Below the pieces are notes generated by a model. The model searched no databases, was not told where the DNA came from, and worked only from the letters and a program-made list of their open reading frames with translations. From Aliarcobacter butzleri (GTDB taxonomy: Bacteria > Campylobacterota > Campylobacteria > Campylobacterales > Arcobacteraceae): DNA of 28,900 nt. Below are positions 1 through 8,120 of this stretch, in pieces. Numbering within the stretch: position 1 is the first letter of the stretch; every line of letters starts with the position of its first letter. A program made the position numbers and the translations under genes. The DNA lies in the NCBI GenBank assembly GCA_012522985.1, contig JAAYJJ010000066.1, positions 1-28,900 of the forward strand, read 5' to 3'.

Positions 1-50
1 GCGACATCTACCTTGTAAGGGTAGCGCTCTACCAACTGAGCTAATCGACC
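1..50 (-). tRNA. tRNA-Val (TAC), 5' part only
   Basis: On the minus strand the sequence begins GGTCGAT-TA-GCTC, a normal tRNA acceptor and D-arm start, and continues into an anticodon arm with stem CTACC/GGTAG and loop CTTACAA, giving anticodon TAC (valine). The variable loop, T-arm and acceptor 3' side lie beyond the left edge of the window. Its 5' end at position 50 is one base from the CCA end of the tRNA-Lys gene, so both are probably cut from one transcript. Confidence 0.93.
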
Positions 51-51
51 A

Positions 52-127
52 TGGTGACCTGTGATGGATTCGAACCATCGACCCCCTCATTAAAAGTGAG
101 ATGCTCTACCGACTGAGCTAACAAGTC
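52..127 (-). tRNA. tRNA-Lys (TTT), complete with encoded CCA
   Basis: A 76-base cloverleaf can be drawn on the minus strand. The acceptor GACTTGT pairs with ACAGGTC (one G-U pair), the anticodon loop CTTTTAA carries TTT, and the T-arm GATGG-TTCGAAT-CCATC is standard. The discriminator is A and CCA is encoded. It is the first gene of a tRNA pair with tRNA-Val and is read from the promoter at 141-169. Confidence 0.96.
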
Positions 128-140
128 AAATTGGAGTGGA

Positions 141-169
141 ATTATACTCTTTTATTTTTTATTTGTCAA
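141..169 (-). promoter_or_regulatory. Consensus sigma-70 promoter for the tRNA-Lys/tRNA-Val unit
   Basis: On the minus strand TTGACA (169-164) and TATAAT (146-141) are separated by exactly 17 bases. This is a perfect match to both hexamers and about 14 bases upstream of the mature tRNA 5' end, as expected for a strong stable-RNA promoter. The -35 box sits inside the last codons (Leu-Asp-Lys) of the preceding pncC gene. Confidence 0.9.
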
Positions 170-662
170 GGCTTTTTTGAACAAATTGTGAAATTTTTTC
201 CAAACTTGTAAAAGTTGCTTGTTTTTGAACCTCATTTCTACTACCTTTAAAGTGATAAGTTTCTATATCAAAATAGCCCATATTATCGGCTATACCTATG
301 ACTACCATACCTACTGGTTTAGCTATACTTCCACCACTAGGACCTGCAACACCACTGATTGCTATTGCATAGTTTGCTTGAAACTTTTTTAAGACTCCTA
401 TTAACATCTCCTTTACAACTTCACTACTTACTACACCAAAATCTTGGATTGTTTGACTTTTGACTCCTAGCTCTTGCTCTTTTATATGGTTGGCATATGT
501 TATAATTCCACCATAAAAAACATCACTACTTCCACCTATAGATGTAATTTGACTAGCTACCATTCCTCCTGTGCAACTTTCTGCTGTTGTAATAGTATGA
601 TTTAATCTTCTTAGATTCTTTTGAAACTTAATCATATCATCTTGTGTAAAAGTAGTTTTCAT
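159..662 (-). CDS. CinA C-terminal-domain protein, nicotinamide-nucleotide amidase (PncC-like)
   Basis: A 167-residue stand-alone CinA C-terminal domain. The family deamidates nicotinamide mononucleotide to nicotinate mononucleotide in the pyridine nucleotide salvage cycle, in the cytosol. Seen here are the AESCTGG motif (residues 27-33, Ser29 the likely nucleophile), the GGIITYAN segment (51-58) and the AISGVAGPSGGS loop (101-112) followed by KPVG. Length fits the single-domain family (about 160), so the N-terminal molybdopterin-binding-like half of full CinA is absent by design, not by truncation. The ATG at 662 is preceded by AAAGG. The gene is divergent from ileS. Its stop codon region carries the -35 box of the tRNA promoter. 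The competence name cinA is historical, and I see nothing linking it to competence here. Confidence 0.9.
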   Translation of the reverse strand: MKTTFTQDDMIKFQKNLRRLNHTITTAESCTGGMVASQITSIGGSSDVFYGGIITYANHIKEQELGVKSQTIQDFGVVSSEVVKEMLIGVLKKFQANYAIAISGVAGPSGGSIAKPVGMVVIGIADNMGYFDIETYHFKGSRNEVQKQATFTSLEKISQFVQKSLDK

Positions 663-673
663 TTATTAACCTT

Positions 674-732
674 TTGCTAATTTAAATTTATGTATAATCA
701 AACTCAAAATTTTTAAAAAGGTATTATATACT
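674..732 (+). promoter_or_regulatory. ileS promoter (-10) and ribosome binding site
   Basis: The 70-base gap between divergent pncC and ileS contains TATAAT at 693-698 on the plus strand. No good -35 box is placed 17 bases upstream, only AT-rich sequence, which is common in Campylobacterota promoters. AAAGG at 717-721 is a plausible Shine-Dalgarno site for the ATG at 733. Confidence 0.55.
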
Positions 733-3468
733 ATGGATTATAAAGAAACGATACTTTTACCAAAAACAAGTTTCCCAATGAGAGGGAATTTACCACAAAA
801 CGAACCACCAAGATACAAAAAGTGGCAAGATGAGGATATCTATCAAAAGATAATCCAAAATAGAGCAAATGCAAATGATAGTTTTACACTACATGATGGA
901 CCTCCATATGCAAATGGCAATATCCATATAGGACATGCCTTAAATAAAATATTAAAAGATATCATAGTTAAATATCACTATTTTGATGGCAAGTCTGTTA
1001 GATTTACCCCTGGATGGGATTGTCATGGTTTACCAATAGAGCAAAAAGTAGAAGAAAAAATAGGTGGACAAAAGAAAAAAGAGTTACCAAAATCAAAGAT
1101 TCGTGAGCTTTGTCGTGAACATGCTAGTAAATTTGTAGCTATACAAAGAGATGAGTTTATACAGCTTGGTGTAATAGCCGATTGGCAAAAACCATATTTA
1201 ACTATGGATTTTAAATTTGAAGCAAATATCTATAGAGAGCTATGCAATATAGCAAAACAAGGACTTTTGATCCAAAGAAGTAAGCCTGTTTATTGGTCAT
1301 GGGCAGCAGGAAGTGCATTGGCTGAAGCTGAAGTTGAGTATGAAGATAAGATTTCACCATCGATTTTTGTCTCTTTTAAGTTAAGAGATAGTGAAAACTC
1401 TTTAATTATTTGGACTACAACACCTTGGACATTACCAGCAAATAGTGGGGTTGCACTCAATCCAGAAATAGAGTATGTAGTTACAAGTGATAAGTATATA
1501 GTAGCAAGTGAACTATATAGTAGCTTAAAAGAGCAAGGTGTAATAAGTGGAGAGATAGTCTCTAATATAGATCCAAAAACACTAGAACACGCTATTGCTA
1601 TTAACCCACTAAACCAAAGAGAATCAAAAGTAGTATTAGGTGAGCATGTTACTACAACAGCAGGAAGTGGTGCAGTTCATACAGCCCCAGGCCATGGTGA
1701 AGATGACTATGTAGTAGGGCTTAAATATAATCTTGATGTTATTATGCCTGTTGCTGATAATGGAACATTTGATGAGAGTGTAGTAAGATTAGGGCTTTTA
1801 CCAAATGCTAGTGAGTTTGTTGGAGTCAATGTTTTCAAAGCAAATGATAGAATTTTGGAGCTTTTAGGCGATGCATTGCTTAAAAAAAGTGATATAAAAC
1901 ACTCCTATCCGCACTGTTGGAGAACTCATAAACCTGTTATTTTTAGAGCTACAAAGCAGTGGTTTATAGCAGTTGATAAAGAGTATGGTACACAAAATGG
2001 TACTTTAAGAAATAATGCTCTAAAAGCTATTAAAAATGTTAAGTTCTACCCATCATGGGGAGAAAATAGAATAGGTACTATGATAGAAAGTAGACCTGAT
2101 TGGTGTATCTCTAGACAAAGAGATTGGGGTGTGCCTATAGCATTTTTTAGAAATAAAAAAACAGATGAGATAATCTTTGATGAAAAAGTACTTAACTTTG
2201 TTGCTATGATATTTGAGCAACACGGCTGTGATGCTTGGTATGATATGAGTATAGAAGAGCTACTTTACCCTGGAAGTGGACTAAATCCAGAAGATTTAGA
2301 AAAGACTATGGATATACTTGATGTTTGGTTTGATAGTGGAAGCACTCAATATGCCGTACTTCAAAGTAGAAACTATGATGCAGGATCATATCCCGCTGAT
2401 ATGTATTTAGAAGGAAGTGATCAACATCGTGGGTGGTTTCAAAGCTCACTTCTTACTTCACTAAGTGCTAGAGAAAAAGCACCATATAAAGCAGTACTTA
2501 CTCATGGCTTTACAGTAGATGAAAAGGGTGAAAAGATGAGTAAAAGTAAGGGCAATGTAGTAGCCCCTGCTGATGTACTTAAAAAATATGGAAGTGAGAT
2601 ACTTAGACTTTGGGTTGCTATGAGTGATTATCAAGGAGATCTTAGAATAAGTGATAATATCTTAAATCAAATAGCAGAACAGTATAGAAAAATAAGAAAT
2701 ACTGCTAGATTTTTGTTTGCAAATATAGATGGACTTGAAGAGTTAGTAGATCCTAGTAAAATGGGAGTTCTTGATCTTTGGATAGTAAACAAAGCAAAAA
2801 AAGTATTTGATGAGATAGATGATAGCTTTAGAAATTATGATTTTTCAAGAGGGCTAAATAGATTAAATCACTTTTTAGTTGTAGATTTAAGTGGAATATA
2901 TCTTGATATTTGTAAAGATAGATTGTATTGTGATGATAAAAATGATCTTCATAGAACATCATCACAAAGTGCTATGGCTATGATTACAAAATCACTTTTG
3001 GGTGTAATTGCACCAATTCTTACCTATACAGCTGATGAGTTGCTTGATTATGCGCCTGATATTATAAAAGGTGAATGTAAAGATATATTTGATTTTACAA
3101 AATATACTTTGCCTAGCGTAACTTCAACTATAAACGAAGAGTATCTTCTAAAAGCAAAATCAAAGTTTTCTGAAGTTGTTGATGCTTTGAAAAAAGAAAA
3201 AACTATAAATAATACTTTAGAACTAGTACTTTATACCAATAGCGAAGAGATTTTAGCCTTACCTCAGGTTGAAGCTGAAGATTGGTTTATAGTAAGTAGA
3301 GTTTCTAAGGAAAAATCAAGCCAAGTTTTAGCAAAATTTGAAGTAGATGATAAGGTATTTGAGATATATAAAGCCATAGAGCATAAATGTCCAAGATGTT
3401 GGAAATATAAAGCTGCAAATGAGGGCGATATATGTCAAAGATGTGATGAAGTTGTAAAGGGACTATGA
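733..3468 (+). CDS. ileS: Isoleucyl-tRNA synthetase
   Basis: A 911-residue class I aminoacyl-tRNA synthetase that charges tRNA-Ile. The HIGH motif is at residues 65-68 after DGPPYANGN, and KMSKS is at 601-605. The editing (CP1) region lies between, with WTTTPWTLPAN and the HTAPGHGEDD segment that hydrolyses mischarged valine. The C-terminus carries a zinc site of four cysteines (Cys886, 889, 901, 904) typical of bacterial-type IleRS. Length is close to that of E. coli IleRS (938). The ATG has AAGG eleven bases upstream. The last codons hold the AAGGG that probably serves the tiny ORF that follows, so ileS, the small ORF, the NFU gene and murE look like one operon. Confidence 0.98.
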   Translation: MDYKETILLPKTSFPMRGNLPQNEPPRYKKWQDEDIYQKIIQNRANANDSFTLHDGPPYANGNIHIGHALNKILKDIIVKYHYFDGKSVRFTPGWDCHGLPIEQKVEEKIGGQKKKELPKSKIRELCREHASKFVAIQRDEFIQLGVIADWQKPYLTMDFKFEANIYRELCNIAKQGLLIQRSKPVYWSWAAGSALAEAEVEYEDKISPSIFVSFKLRDSENSLIIWTTTPWTLPANSGVALNPEIEYVVTSDKYIVASELYSSLKEQGVISGEIVSNIDPKTLEHAIAINPLNQRESKVVLGEHVTTTAGSGAVHTAPGHGEDDYVVGLKYNLDVIMPVADNGTFDESVVRLGLLPNASEFVGVNVFKANDRILELLGDALLKKSDIKHSYPHCWRTHKPVIFRATKQWFIAVDKEYGTQNGTLRNNALKAIKNVKFYPSWGENRIGTMIESRPDWCISRQRDWGVPIAFFRNKKTDEIIFDEKVLNFVAMIFEQHGCDAWYDMSIEELLYPGSGLNPEDLEKTMDILDVWFDSGSTQYAVLQSRNYDAGSYPADMYLEGSDQHRGWFQSSLLTSLSAREKAPYKAVLTHGFTVDEKGEKMSKSKGNVVAPADVLKKYGSEILRLWVAMSDYQGDLRISDNILNQIAEQYRKIRNTARFLFANIDGLEELVDPSKMGVLDLWIVNKAKKVFDEIDDSFRNYDFSRGLNRLNHFLVVDLSGIYLDICKDRLYCDDKNDLHRTSSQSAMAMITKSLLGVIAPILTYTADELLDYAPDIIKGECKDIFDFTKYTLPSVTSTINEEYLLKAKSKFSEVVDALKKEKTINNTLELVLYTNSEEILALPQVEAEDWFIVSRVSKEKSSQVLAKFEVDDKVFEIYKAIEHKCPRCWKYKAANEGDICQRCDEVVKGL

Positions 3469-3469
3469 G

Positions 3470-3571
3470 ATGAGTGAACCTATAACTTTGGGCTTTATAT
3501 TTGAGACTATAGCAGTTGTTTTATCTTTGACTGCTGTAGGAATATTTTTAGTAAAAAGGAAAAAAGTATGA
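3470..3571 (+). CDS. 33-residue single-span membrane protein, coupled to ileS and nfu
   Basis: A short ORF starting ATG-AGT-GAA-CCT one base after the ileS stop and ending with a TGA that overlaps the ATG of the NFU gene (ATGA). AAGGG at 3457-3461, inside ileS, is about eight bases upstream. The translation has a polar N-terminus (MSEP), about twenty mainly hydrophobic residues, and a basic end (LVKRKKV), which suggests one membrane helix with a cytosolic C-terminus by the positive-inside rule. The exact coupling on both sides argues that it is translated. Function unknown. It could also act mainly as a translated leader that couples nfu to ileS. Confidence 0.6.
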   Translation: MSEPITLGFIFETIAVVLSLTAVGIFLVKRKKV

Positions 3572-3846
3572 TACCATTTAGTGATGAAGATTTACAAGAA
3601 CCAGTAGCAAAAATAATTAAAGAGAAAATCTCACCAATGTTAGCAAAAGATGGTGGGGCTATAAGAATAGTTGGAATAAGAGATCAAAGAGTTTATGTTC
3701 AACTTCAAGGAGCCTGTGTAGGCTGTGCTGCTAGTAGTAGTACATTGAAGTTTATAGTAGAAAAAGAGTTAAAATCATGGATACACCCAGAGCTTGAAGT
3801 GATCAATGTCCATGCAGGAGAAGAAAGTAAATATGGCTTTAGTTAA
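3568..3846 (+). CDS. NFU/NifU C-terminal-domain Fe-S cluster scaffold protein
   Basis: A 92-residue protein consisting of one NFU domain. The family binds a labile Fe-S cluster between the CxxC cysteines of two subunits and passes it to apo-proteins in the cytosol. The motif GACVGCAASS gives Cys50 and Cys53, preceded by the usual LAKDGGAIRIV strand. Full-length NifU has an extra N-terminal IscU domain and ferredoxin domain, absent here, as in NfuA-like and Campylobacterota homologues. Its ATG overlaps the stop of the 33-residue ORF and its 3' end overlaps the next gene by 14 bases, so expression is probably translationally coupled. Confidence 0.92.
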   Translation: MIPFSDEDLQEPVAKIIKEKISPMLAKDGGAIRIVGIRDQRVYVQLQGACVGCAASSSTLKFIVEKELKSWIHPELEVINVHAGEESKYGFS

Positions 3847-4438
3847 AAAAGATTTAAAAGCTTTAGAAGAGGCAAATGCTCTTTATTTAAGTGGTAAATA
3901 TTTTCAAGCAATGCAAAAATATAATCAACTACTTGTAAAATATCCATTTGATGAAGAGCTTAAACTATATATACTGTTATGTGATATAGCTAGTGAGAAT
4001 GAAGAGAAGTCAAATATGTTGTTTGATTATTTTACTATAGAGAAAAAAGAAGACAAGAACAATGCTATAGAGAGTATAACAACAATGATCAAAGCTTATG
4101 ATGGTGATATAGAAGAGATTTCAAGACTAGTAAAAGAGATTTCTACTATAGCTGTAGAGTCATTAGAGGCTGTTGATTATAAAGATTTTTTAGAGCTAGT
4201 TAAATCTAGAGGATCTTTTAAAGAGGCGTATGAGGATATTATGTTTAGTACAAAAGTTGCTATTACCTCAAAAGAGGAGTTTTTTGACTTTGTAAATAAA
4301 CTAATAGATAATGATTTTAGAAGTTCAGCATATAGCTATCTTGATGGATTTAATGAATATTTTGCTTATGATAGTAAAATTCAAGAATTATATAAAAAAC
4401 TAGAAGAGAAAAACGGTAGTGCAAATAACAATAAATAA
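3833..4438 (+). CDS. Hypothetical helical (TPR-like) protein between nfu and murE
   Basis: About 201 residues when begun at the ATG at 3833, which follows GGAG by 12 bases. An in-frame ATG at 3806 would add nine residues but overlaps nfu further. The N-terminal stretch ALEEANALYLSGKYFQAMQKYNQLLVKYPFD has the pattern of a tetratricopeptide repeat. The rest is acidic, all-helical in appearance, without cysteines in a motif, a signal peptide or membrane spans, so it should be cytosolic. I recall a hypothetical protein in the same place between the NifU-like gene and murE in Campylobacter, which suggests a conserved but uncharacterised family. Role unknown. Confidence 0.8.
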   Translation: MALVKKDLKALEEANALYLSGKYFQAMQKYNQLLVKYPFDEELKLYILLCDIASENEEKSNMLFDYFTIEKKEDKNNAIESITTMIKAYDGDIEEISRLVKEISTIAVESLEAVDYKDFLELVKSRGSFKEAYEDIMFSTKVAITSKEEFFDFVNKLIDNDFRSSAYSYLDGFNEYFAYDSKIQELYKKLEEKNGSANNNK

Positions 4439-5696
4439 CAAAACCTTTACAGATAATTCAAAAAATGCACATAAAAATAGCATATTTGTAATAAACTCTT
4501 TAAACAAAAGATTTGTTGATGATGCTAAAGCTATGGGTTGTGAAGAGTTTATCTATGATTATGAGTTAAATAAATATTTTGATTTTAGTACTATTAAGAT
4601 CATAGGTATTACAGGAACCAATGGCAAAACAACAACAAGTGCAGCGATTTACTCAATACTGCTTGATCTTGGATATAAGGTTGCCTTACAAGGAACAAGA
4701 GGGTTTTTTATCAATGACAAAAGAGAAGAAGAGTACTCCTTAACTACTCCTATGCAGCTTGATATTTATGCTCATATCCAAAAGGCTATCCAAGAGGGGT
4801 GTGAATATTTTGTTATGGAGGTTAGCTCCCATGCTTTGGCTCAAAACAGAATAGCAGGATTAAACTTTGCTCTAAAGGTAATAACAAATATAACTAGAGA
4901 TCATCTTGATTTTCATAAAACTATAGAAGAGTATATAGAGATTAAAAATAGATTTTTAAGTGATGAGTCTATGAAGCTAGTTAATAAAGATGATAAAAAT
5001 ATCAAATACAATATCAAAAACTGTTACTCTTATGGGCTAGAAAATCCATCAACATACAAAGTAAGTGCATATAGTTTACAAAATGGAATCCATGTGATGA
5101 TGGATCACTTTATGCAAAAATGCTCTTTTTCATCACCTATGATGGGGCTTTTTAATATCTATAACCTAAGTGCAGCAGTAGCTAGTGTACATCTACTTAC
5201 TAAGTTAGAGTTAGATAGTATATGTGAAGTGGTAGAAAACTTTGCTGGAGTAAGTGGAAGAATGCAAATAGTATCCAATAATCCACTTATTATTATAGAT
5301 TTTGCACATACTCCAGATGGTATGGATGAGGTTCTAAAAAGCTTTCCATCATATGATATTATCACTGTTTTTGGTGCAGGTGGCAATAGAGATAGAGAAA
5401 AAAGACCTTTGATGGGAAAGGTAGCAAGTAGATATAGTAAACATATTATAGTTACATCAGATAATCCACGCTTTGAAGATCCTGATTTAATAGCCAATGA
5501 TATACTTAAGGGTATCAAAGATAAAACAAATGTAATAGTTGAACTAAATAGAAAAGAGGCTATTAAAAAGGCTATTGAGTTATACAATGAAAATAGTGTT
5601 ATTTTGATACTAGGTAAGGGCGATGAAGAGTATCAGATTATCTATGATCAAAAAATACCCCAAAAAGATTACAATATTGTAATGAACATATTATAA
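4419..5696 (+). CDS. murE: UDP-MurNAc-L-Ala-D-Glu:meso-diaminopimelate ligase
   Basis: A 425-residue Mur ligase that adds the third amino acid to the peptidoglycan stem peptide, in the cytosol. The ATP loop GITGTNGKTTT is at residues 63-73. The central domain has EVSSHALAQNR and the C-terminal domain has DNPR at 348-351, the signature for meso-diaminopimelate rather than lysine. The GTG start at 4419 lies inside the end of the previous gene (20-base overlap). At 425 residues it is shorter than E. coli MurE (495), the difference being in the N-terminal UDP-binding domain, as in other Campylobacterota. A 9-base inverted repeat follows the stop. Confidence 0.95.
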   Translation: MQITINNKTFTDNSKNAHKNSIFVINSLNKRFVDDAKAMGCEEFIYDYELNKYFDFSTIKIIGITGTNGKTTTSAAIYSILLDLGYKVALQGTRGFFINDKREEEYSLTTPMQLDIYAHIQKAIQEGCEYFVMEVSSHALAQNRIAGLNFALKVITNITRDHLDFHKTIEEYIEIKNRFLSDESMKLVNKDDKNIKYNIKNCYSYGLENPSTYKVSAYSLQNGIHVMMDHFMQKCSFSSPMMGLFNIYNLSAAVASVHLLTKLELDSICEVVENFAGVSGRMQIVSNNPLIIIDFAHTPDGMDEVLKSFPSYDIITVFGAGGNRDREKRPLMGKVASRYSKHIIVTSDNPRFEDPDLIANDILKGIKDKTNVIVELNRKEAIKKAIELYNENSVILILGKGDEEYQIIYDQKIPQKDYNIVMNIL

Positions 5697-5718
5697 TACT
5701 TACATTTTTGTAAGTATT
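5695..5718 (+). terminator. Hairpin at the murE stop codon
   Basis: AATACTTAC (5695-5703) and GTAAGTATT (5710-5718) form a perfect 9-base-pair stem with loop ATTTTT, starting on the last two bases of the murE stop codon. There is no immediate run of T. A second A6/T7 stretch follows at about 5724-5740. It is probably the end of the ileS-murE operon, though the terminator is weak. Confidence 0.5.
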
Positions 5719-5763
5719 AACTCAAAAAATACTTTTTTTAAATAGAAAATCAAGATATTATGT

Positions 5764-5797
5764 TACAATTTTGCAATCTATAATGCAAGGAGCATTT
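5764..5797 (+). promoter_or_regulatory. gdhA promoter candidates and ribosome binding site
   Basis: Two -10-like boxes lie ahead of gdhA, TACAAT at 5764-5769 and TATAAT at 5779-5784. The upstream one leaves room for a leader. Neither has a clear -35 box. AAGGAG at 5787-5792, five bases from the ATG at 5798, is the strongest ribosome binding site in the area and fixes the start of gdhA. Confidence 0.5.
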
Positions 5798-7150
5798 ATG
5801 CCATATGTAAAAGAGGTTTTTGACTACCTTATAAGAACAAGTCCAGCTCAAACAGAGTTTTATCAATCAGCAAAAGAGATCTTGGAGTCTATTAGACCAC
5901 TACTTGATAAGTATCCAAAATATAGACAACATAAGATTATAGAAAGAATAGTAGAACCAGAACGCCAAATACTATTTAGAATCAATTGGGTTGATGACAA
6001 TGGTATTATACATGTAAATAAAGGTTTTAGAATAGAGTTTAACTCAGCTCTTGGACCATTTAAAGGTGGACTTAGATTTCATCCTAGTGTAAATGCTGGA
6101 GTTATTAAGTTTTTGGGATTTGAGCAGATTTTTAAAAATGCTCTTACAGGTTTACCTCTTGGTGGTGGAAAAGGTGGAAGTGACTTTGATCCAAAAGGAA
6201 GATCTGACAATGAAATAATGAGATTTTGTCAAGCTTTTATGAGTGAATTATATAGACATGTAGGAGCTCATACAGATGTACCAGCAGGTGATATAGGAGT
6301 AGGGGCAAGAGAAATAGGCTATATGTTTGGTATGTATAAAAAACTAGCAAATAGATTTGATGGTGTCTTTACTGGTAAATCACTTAAATGGGGTGGATCA
6401 CTAGGAAGAACACAAGCTACTGGATATGGATCTGTTTATTTTGCTCAATATATGCTTGAAGATAGAAGTGAGAGTTTAGAAGGCAAAAGATGTGTAGTTT
6501 CTGGTAGTGGAAATGTTGCTATATATACTATAGAAAAACTTTATCAATTAGGTGCATTACCAGTAACTTGTAGTGATTCAAATGGTATGATTTATGATGA
6601 AAATGGTATAGATTTAGCACTACTAAAAGAGTTAAAAGAGCAAAAAAGACTTAGAATTAGTGAATATATCACATATAAACCTATGGCTCAATATATCCCT
6701 GTAGATGAGTATGAAGAGGGAACTAATGGTGTATATGCTATCCCTTGTTTTGCAGCATTTCCTAGTGCTACACAAAACGAACTAAATGAAAAAGATGCAA
6801 AAAATCTACTTAAAAATGGATGTATGTGTGTAAGTGAGGGTGCAAATATGCCTTCAACTCCAGAAGCTATAGAGCTTTTTGTAGGTGCAAAAATATGCTA
6901 TGGCCCTGGTAAAGCAGCAAATGCTGGTGGAGTTGCAACTAGTCAGCTAGAGATGGCACAAAATGCTTCTATGGTTAGCTGGTCTTTTGAAGAAGTTGAT
7001 GAAAAACTAGCTAAGATTATGAAAAACATATATGTAAGTGCTAGTTCAACTGCTGCAGAGTTTGGTGAGCCTACAAACTTAGTTTTGGGAGCAAATATTG
7101 CTGGATTTAGAAAAGTAGCTGATGCTATGATAGAGCAGGGATTGGTATAA
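5798..7150 (+). CDS. gdhA: Glutamate dehydrogenase, hexameric (probably NADP-specific)
   Basis: A 450-residue enzyme that reductively aminates 2-oxoglutarate with ammonium to form glutamate. The start is set at the ATG at 5798 because AAGGAG lies just ahead. The longer frame would begin at a TTG (5771) inside the promoter region. The substrate region GPFKGGLRFHP is followed by LPLGGGKGGSDFDPKG with catalytic Lys125, then GAHTDVPAGDIGVGAREIG. The nucleotide-binding domain has the GSGNVA fingerprint. Size (E. coli GdhA 447) and sequence place it in the small hexameric class, usually NADP-dependent; cofactor choice is inferred. It stands alone between two hairpins, so it is probably transcribed singly. 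Confidence 0.96.
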   Translation: MPYVKEVFDYLIRTSPAQTEFYQSAKEILESIRPLLDKYPKYRQHKIIERIVEPERQILFRINWVDDNGIIHVNKGFRIEFNSALGPFKGGLRFHPSVNAGVIKFLGFEQIFKNALTGLPLGGGKGGSDFDPKGRSDNEIMRFCQAFMSELYRHVGAHTDVPAGDIGVGAREIGYMFGMYKKLANRFDGVFTGKSLKWGGSLGRTQATGYGSVYFAQYMLEDRSESLEGKRCVVSGSGNVAIYTIEKLYQLGALPVTCSDSNGMIYDENGIDLALLKELKEQKRLRISEYITYKPMAQYIPVDEYEEGTNGVYAIPCFAAFPSATQNELNEKDAKNLLKNGCMCVSEGANMPSTPEAIELFVGAKICYGPGKAANAGGVATSQLEMAQNASMVSWSFEEVDEKLAKIMKNIYVSASSTAAEFGEPTNLVLGANIAGFRKVADAMIEQGLV

Positions 7151-7170
7151 AATAGTTATTAGTATTTTTG

Positions 7171-7230
7171 GAGAAAGGGGAGAGTGGCATTTTCTAATAG
7201 AGAGTGCCAAGAGACAAAAACCCCTTTTTC
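7171..7230 (+). terminator. Nested stem-loop after gdhA (terminator or structured RNA)
   Basis: Two coaxial stems can be drawn. The outer one pairs GAGAAAGGGG (7171-7180) with CCCCTTTTTC (7221-7230), 10 pairs with one G-U. The inner one pairs TGGCATTTTCT (7185-7195) with AGAGAGTGCCA (7199-7209), 11 pairs including G-U, loop AAT. Between them lie a purine-only AGAG on the 5' side and an A/G-rich 3' side. The outer stem ends in CCCCTTTTT, which would serve as a terminator. The remaining 140 bases to the ferredoxin gene hold AT-rich sequence and a promoter candidate only. Confidence 0.55.
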
Positions 7231-7322
7231 AAAATTTGCTCTATATTGTTTCAATTTTCTACTTATTTTCTAGCTAAAGAACTTAATTGCCTTATTTTAT
7301 CAAAACTTAATATTAATTTCTA

Positions 7323-7365
7323 TACAATTTAGACAAAAATTATCTTAATTTATAGTTTAAAAGGA
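7323..7365 (+). promoter_or_regulatory. Ferredoxin-panD-ybaB-ispA promoter candidates and ribosome binding site
   Basis: TACAAT (7323-7328) and TATAGT (7351-7356) are -10-like boxes in AT-rich sequence upstream of the ferredoxin gene. AAGGA at 7361-7365 is seven bases from its ATG. The four genes that follow are closely packed and probably share this promoter. Confidence 0.4.
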
Positions 7366-7372
7366 ATTATAT

Positions 7373-7735
7373 ATGGTACAACAACAGTTTCCACAACCAA
7401 CATTTTATATATTTAAATGTGAACAAAGTACACCACCAGGGATGCCAAAACCAAGCTGTGTCAATGCTGGAACACAAGAGCTTTTTACACATATGGCACA
7501 AGGCTTGATGCAAAGAGGTATCATGGGCCCAGTTCAGCCTATAAGAACAAGCTGTTTGGGTAGATGTTCACTGGGACCTGTTATGCTAGTAGAACCTGGG
7601 CATTTTATGTATGTAGGTTTAACTAAGGAAAAAATTGATAAAATACTAGATGAACATATAATAGGTGGTAGTCCAGTAGAAGAGTACCTAATACCAAAAG
7701 AGTATTGGGGTGAACCAATAGAACTTAAAAAATAA
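7373..7735 (+). CDS. Thioredoxin-like [2Fe-2S] ferredoxin
   Basis: A 120-residue protein of the thioredoxin-fold [2Fe-2S] ferredoxin family (the Aquifex Fd / NuoE-like fold). Four cysteines at 16, 29, 61 and 65 give the spacing C-x12-C-x31-C-x3-C, essentially that of Aquifex ferredoxin. The second pair lies in [10 protein letters not shown], as in the family. The protein has no signal peptide and should be a soluble electron carrier; its partners are unknown. A C-terminal tail of about 25 residues ([12 protein letters not shown]) extends beyond the core. The downstream neighbour panD is ten bases away. No Fe-S assembly genes are adjacent. Confidence 0.88.
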   Translation: MVQQQFPQPTFYIFKCEQSTPPGMPKPSCVNAGTQELFTHMAQGLMQRGIMGPVQPIRTSCLGRCSLGPVMLVEPGHFMYVGLTKEKIDKILDEHIIGGSPVEEYLIPKEYWGEPIELKK

Positions 7736-7745
7736 AGAGGTGTTT

Positions 7746-8111
7746 ATGACTTTTGAGATGTTATATAGCAAGATACATAGAGCTACTGTTACTGATGCAA
7801 ACTTAAACTATGTTGGTTCTATTACTATTGATGAGGAGTTATTAGAAGCTTCTAAGCTTAGAGTTGGACAAAAAGTTGAGATTTTAGATATCAATAATGG
7901 TGAGAGATTTTCAACATATGTTATAAAAGGTCCTAAAGGTAAAAGAGATATGTGCCTAAATGGAGCAGCTGCAAGAAAAGTACAAATAGGTGATAAAATA
8001 ATAGTAGTAGCTTATGGAACATATGATGAAAAAGAGCTTGAAAACTATCAACCAATAGTAGTTCATGTAGATGATAATAATAATATACTAGAGATAGTTG
8101 ATTATATTTAG
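7746..8111 (+). CDS. panD: Aspartate 1-decarboxylase (proenzyme)
   Basis: A 121-residue pyruvoyl enzyme that makes beta-alanine from L-aspartate for pantothenate and CoA synthesis. The chain cleaves itself between Gly24 and Ser25 (NYVG-SITID), where Ser25 becomes the pyruvoyl group. Starting at the ATG at 7746 puts this site at the same numbering as in E. coli PanD and leaves AAAGAGG as ribosome binding site, so the GTG six bases upstream is not used. NGERF-TYV and NGAAAR (around 70) match the family. No panB or panC is in the window. Confidence 0.95.
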   Translation: MTFEMLYSKIHRATVTDANLNYVGSITIDEELLEASKLRVGQKVEILDINNGERFSTYVIKGPKGKRDMCLNGAAARKVQIGDKIIVVAYGTYDEKELENYQPIVVHVDDNNNILEIVDYI

Positions 8112-8120
8112 GAGAGATAA

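Noticed and set aside
5159..5587. Long open frame on the minus strand inside murE
   Set aside because: Low-complexity Ser/Leu/Ile translation antisense to a clear murE; typical shadow of AT-rich codon use.
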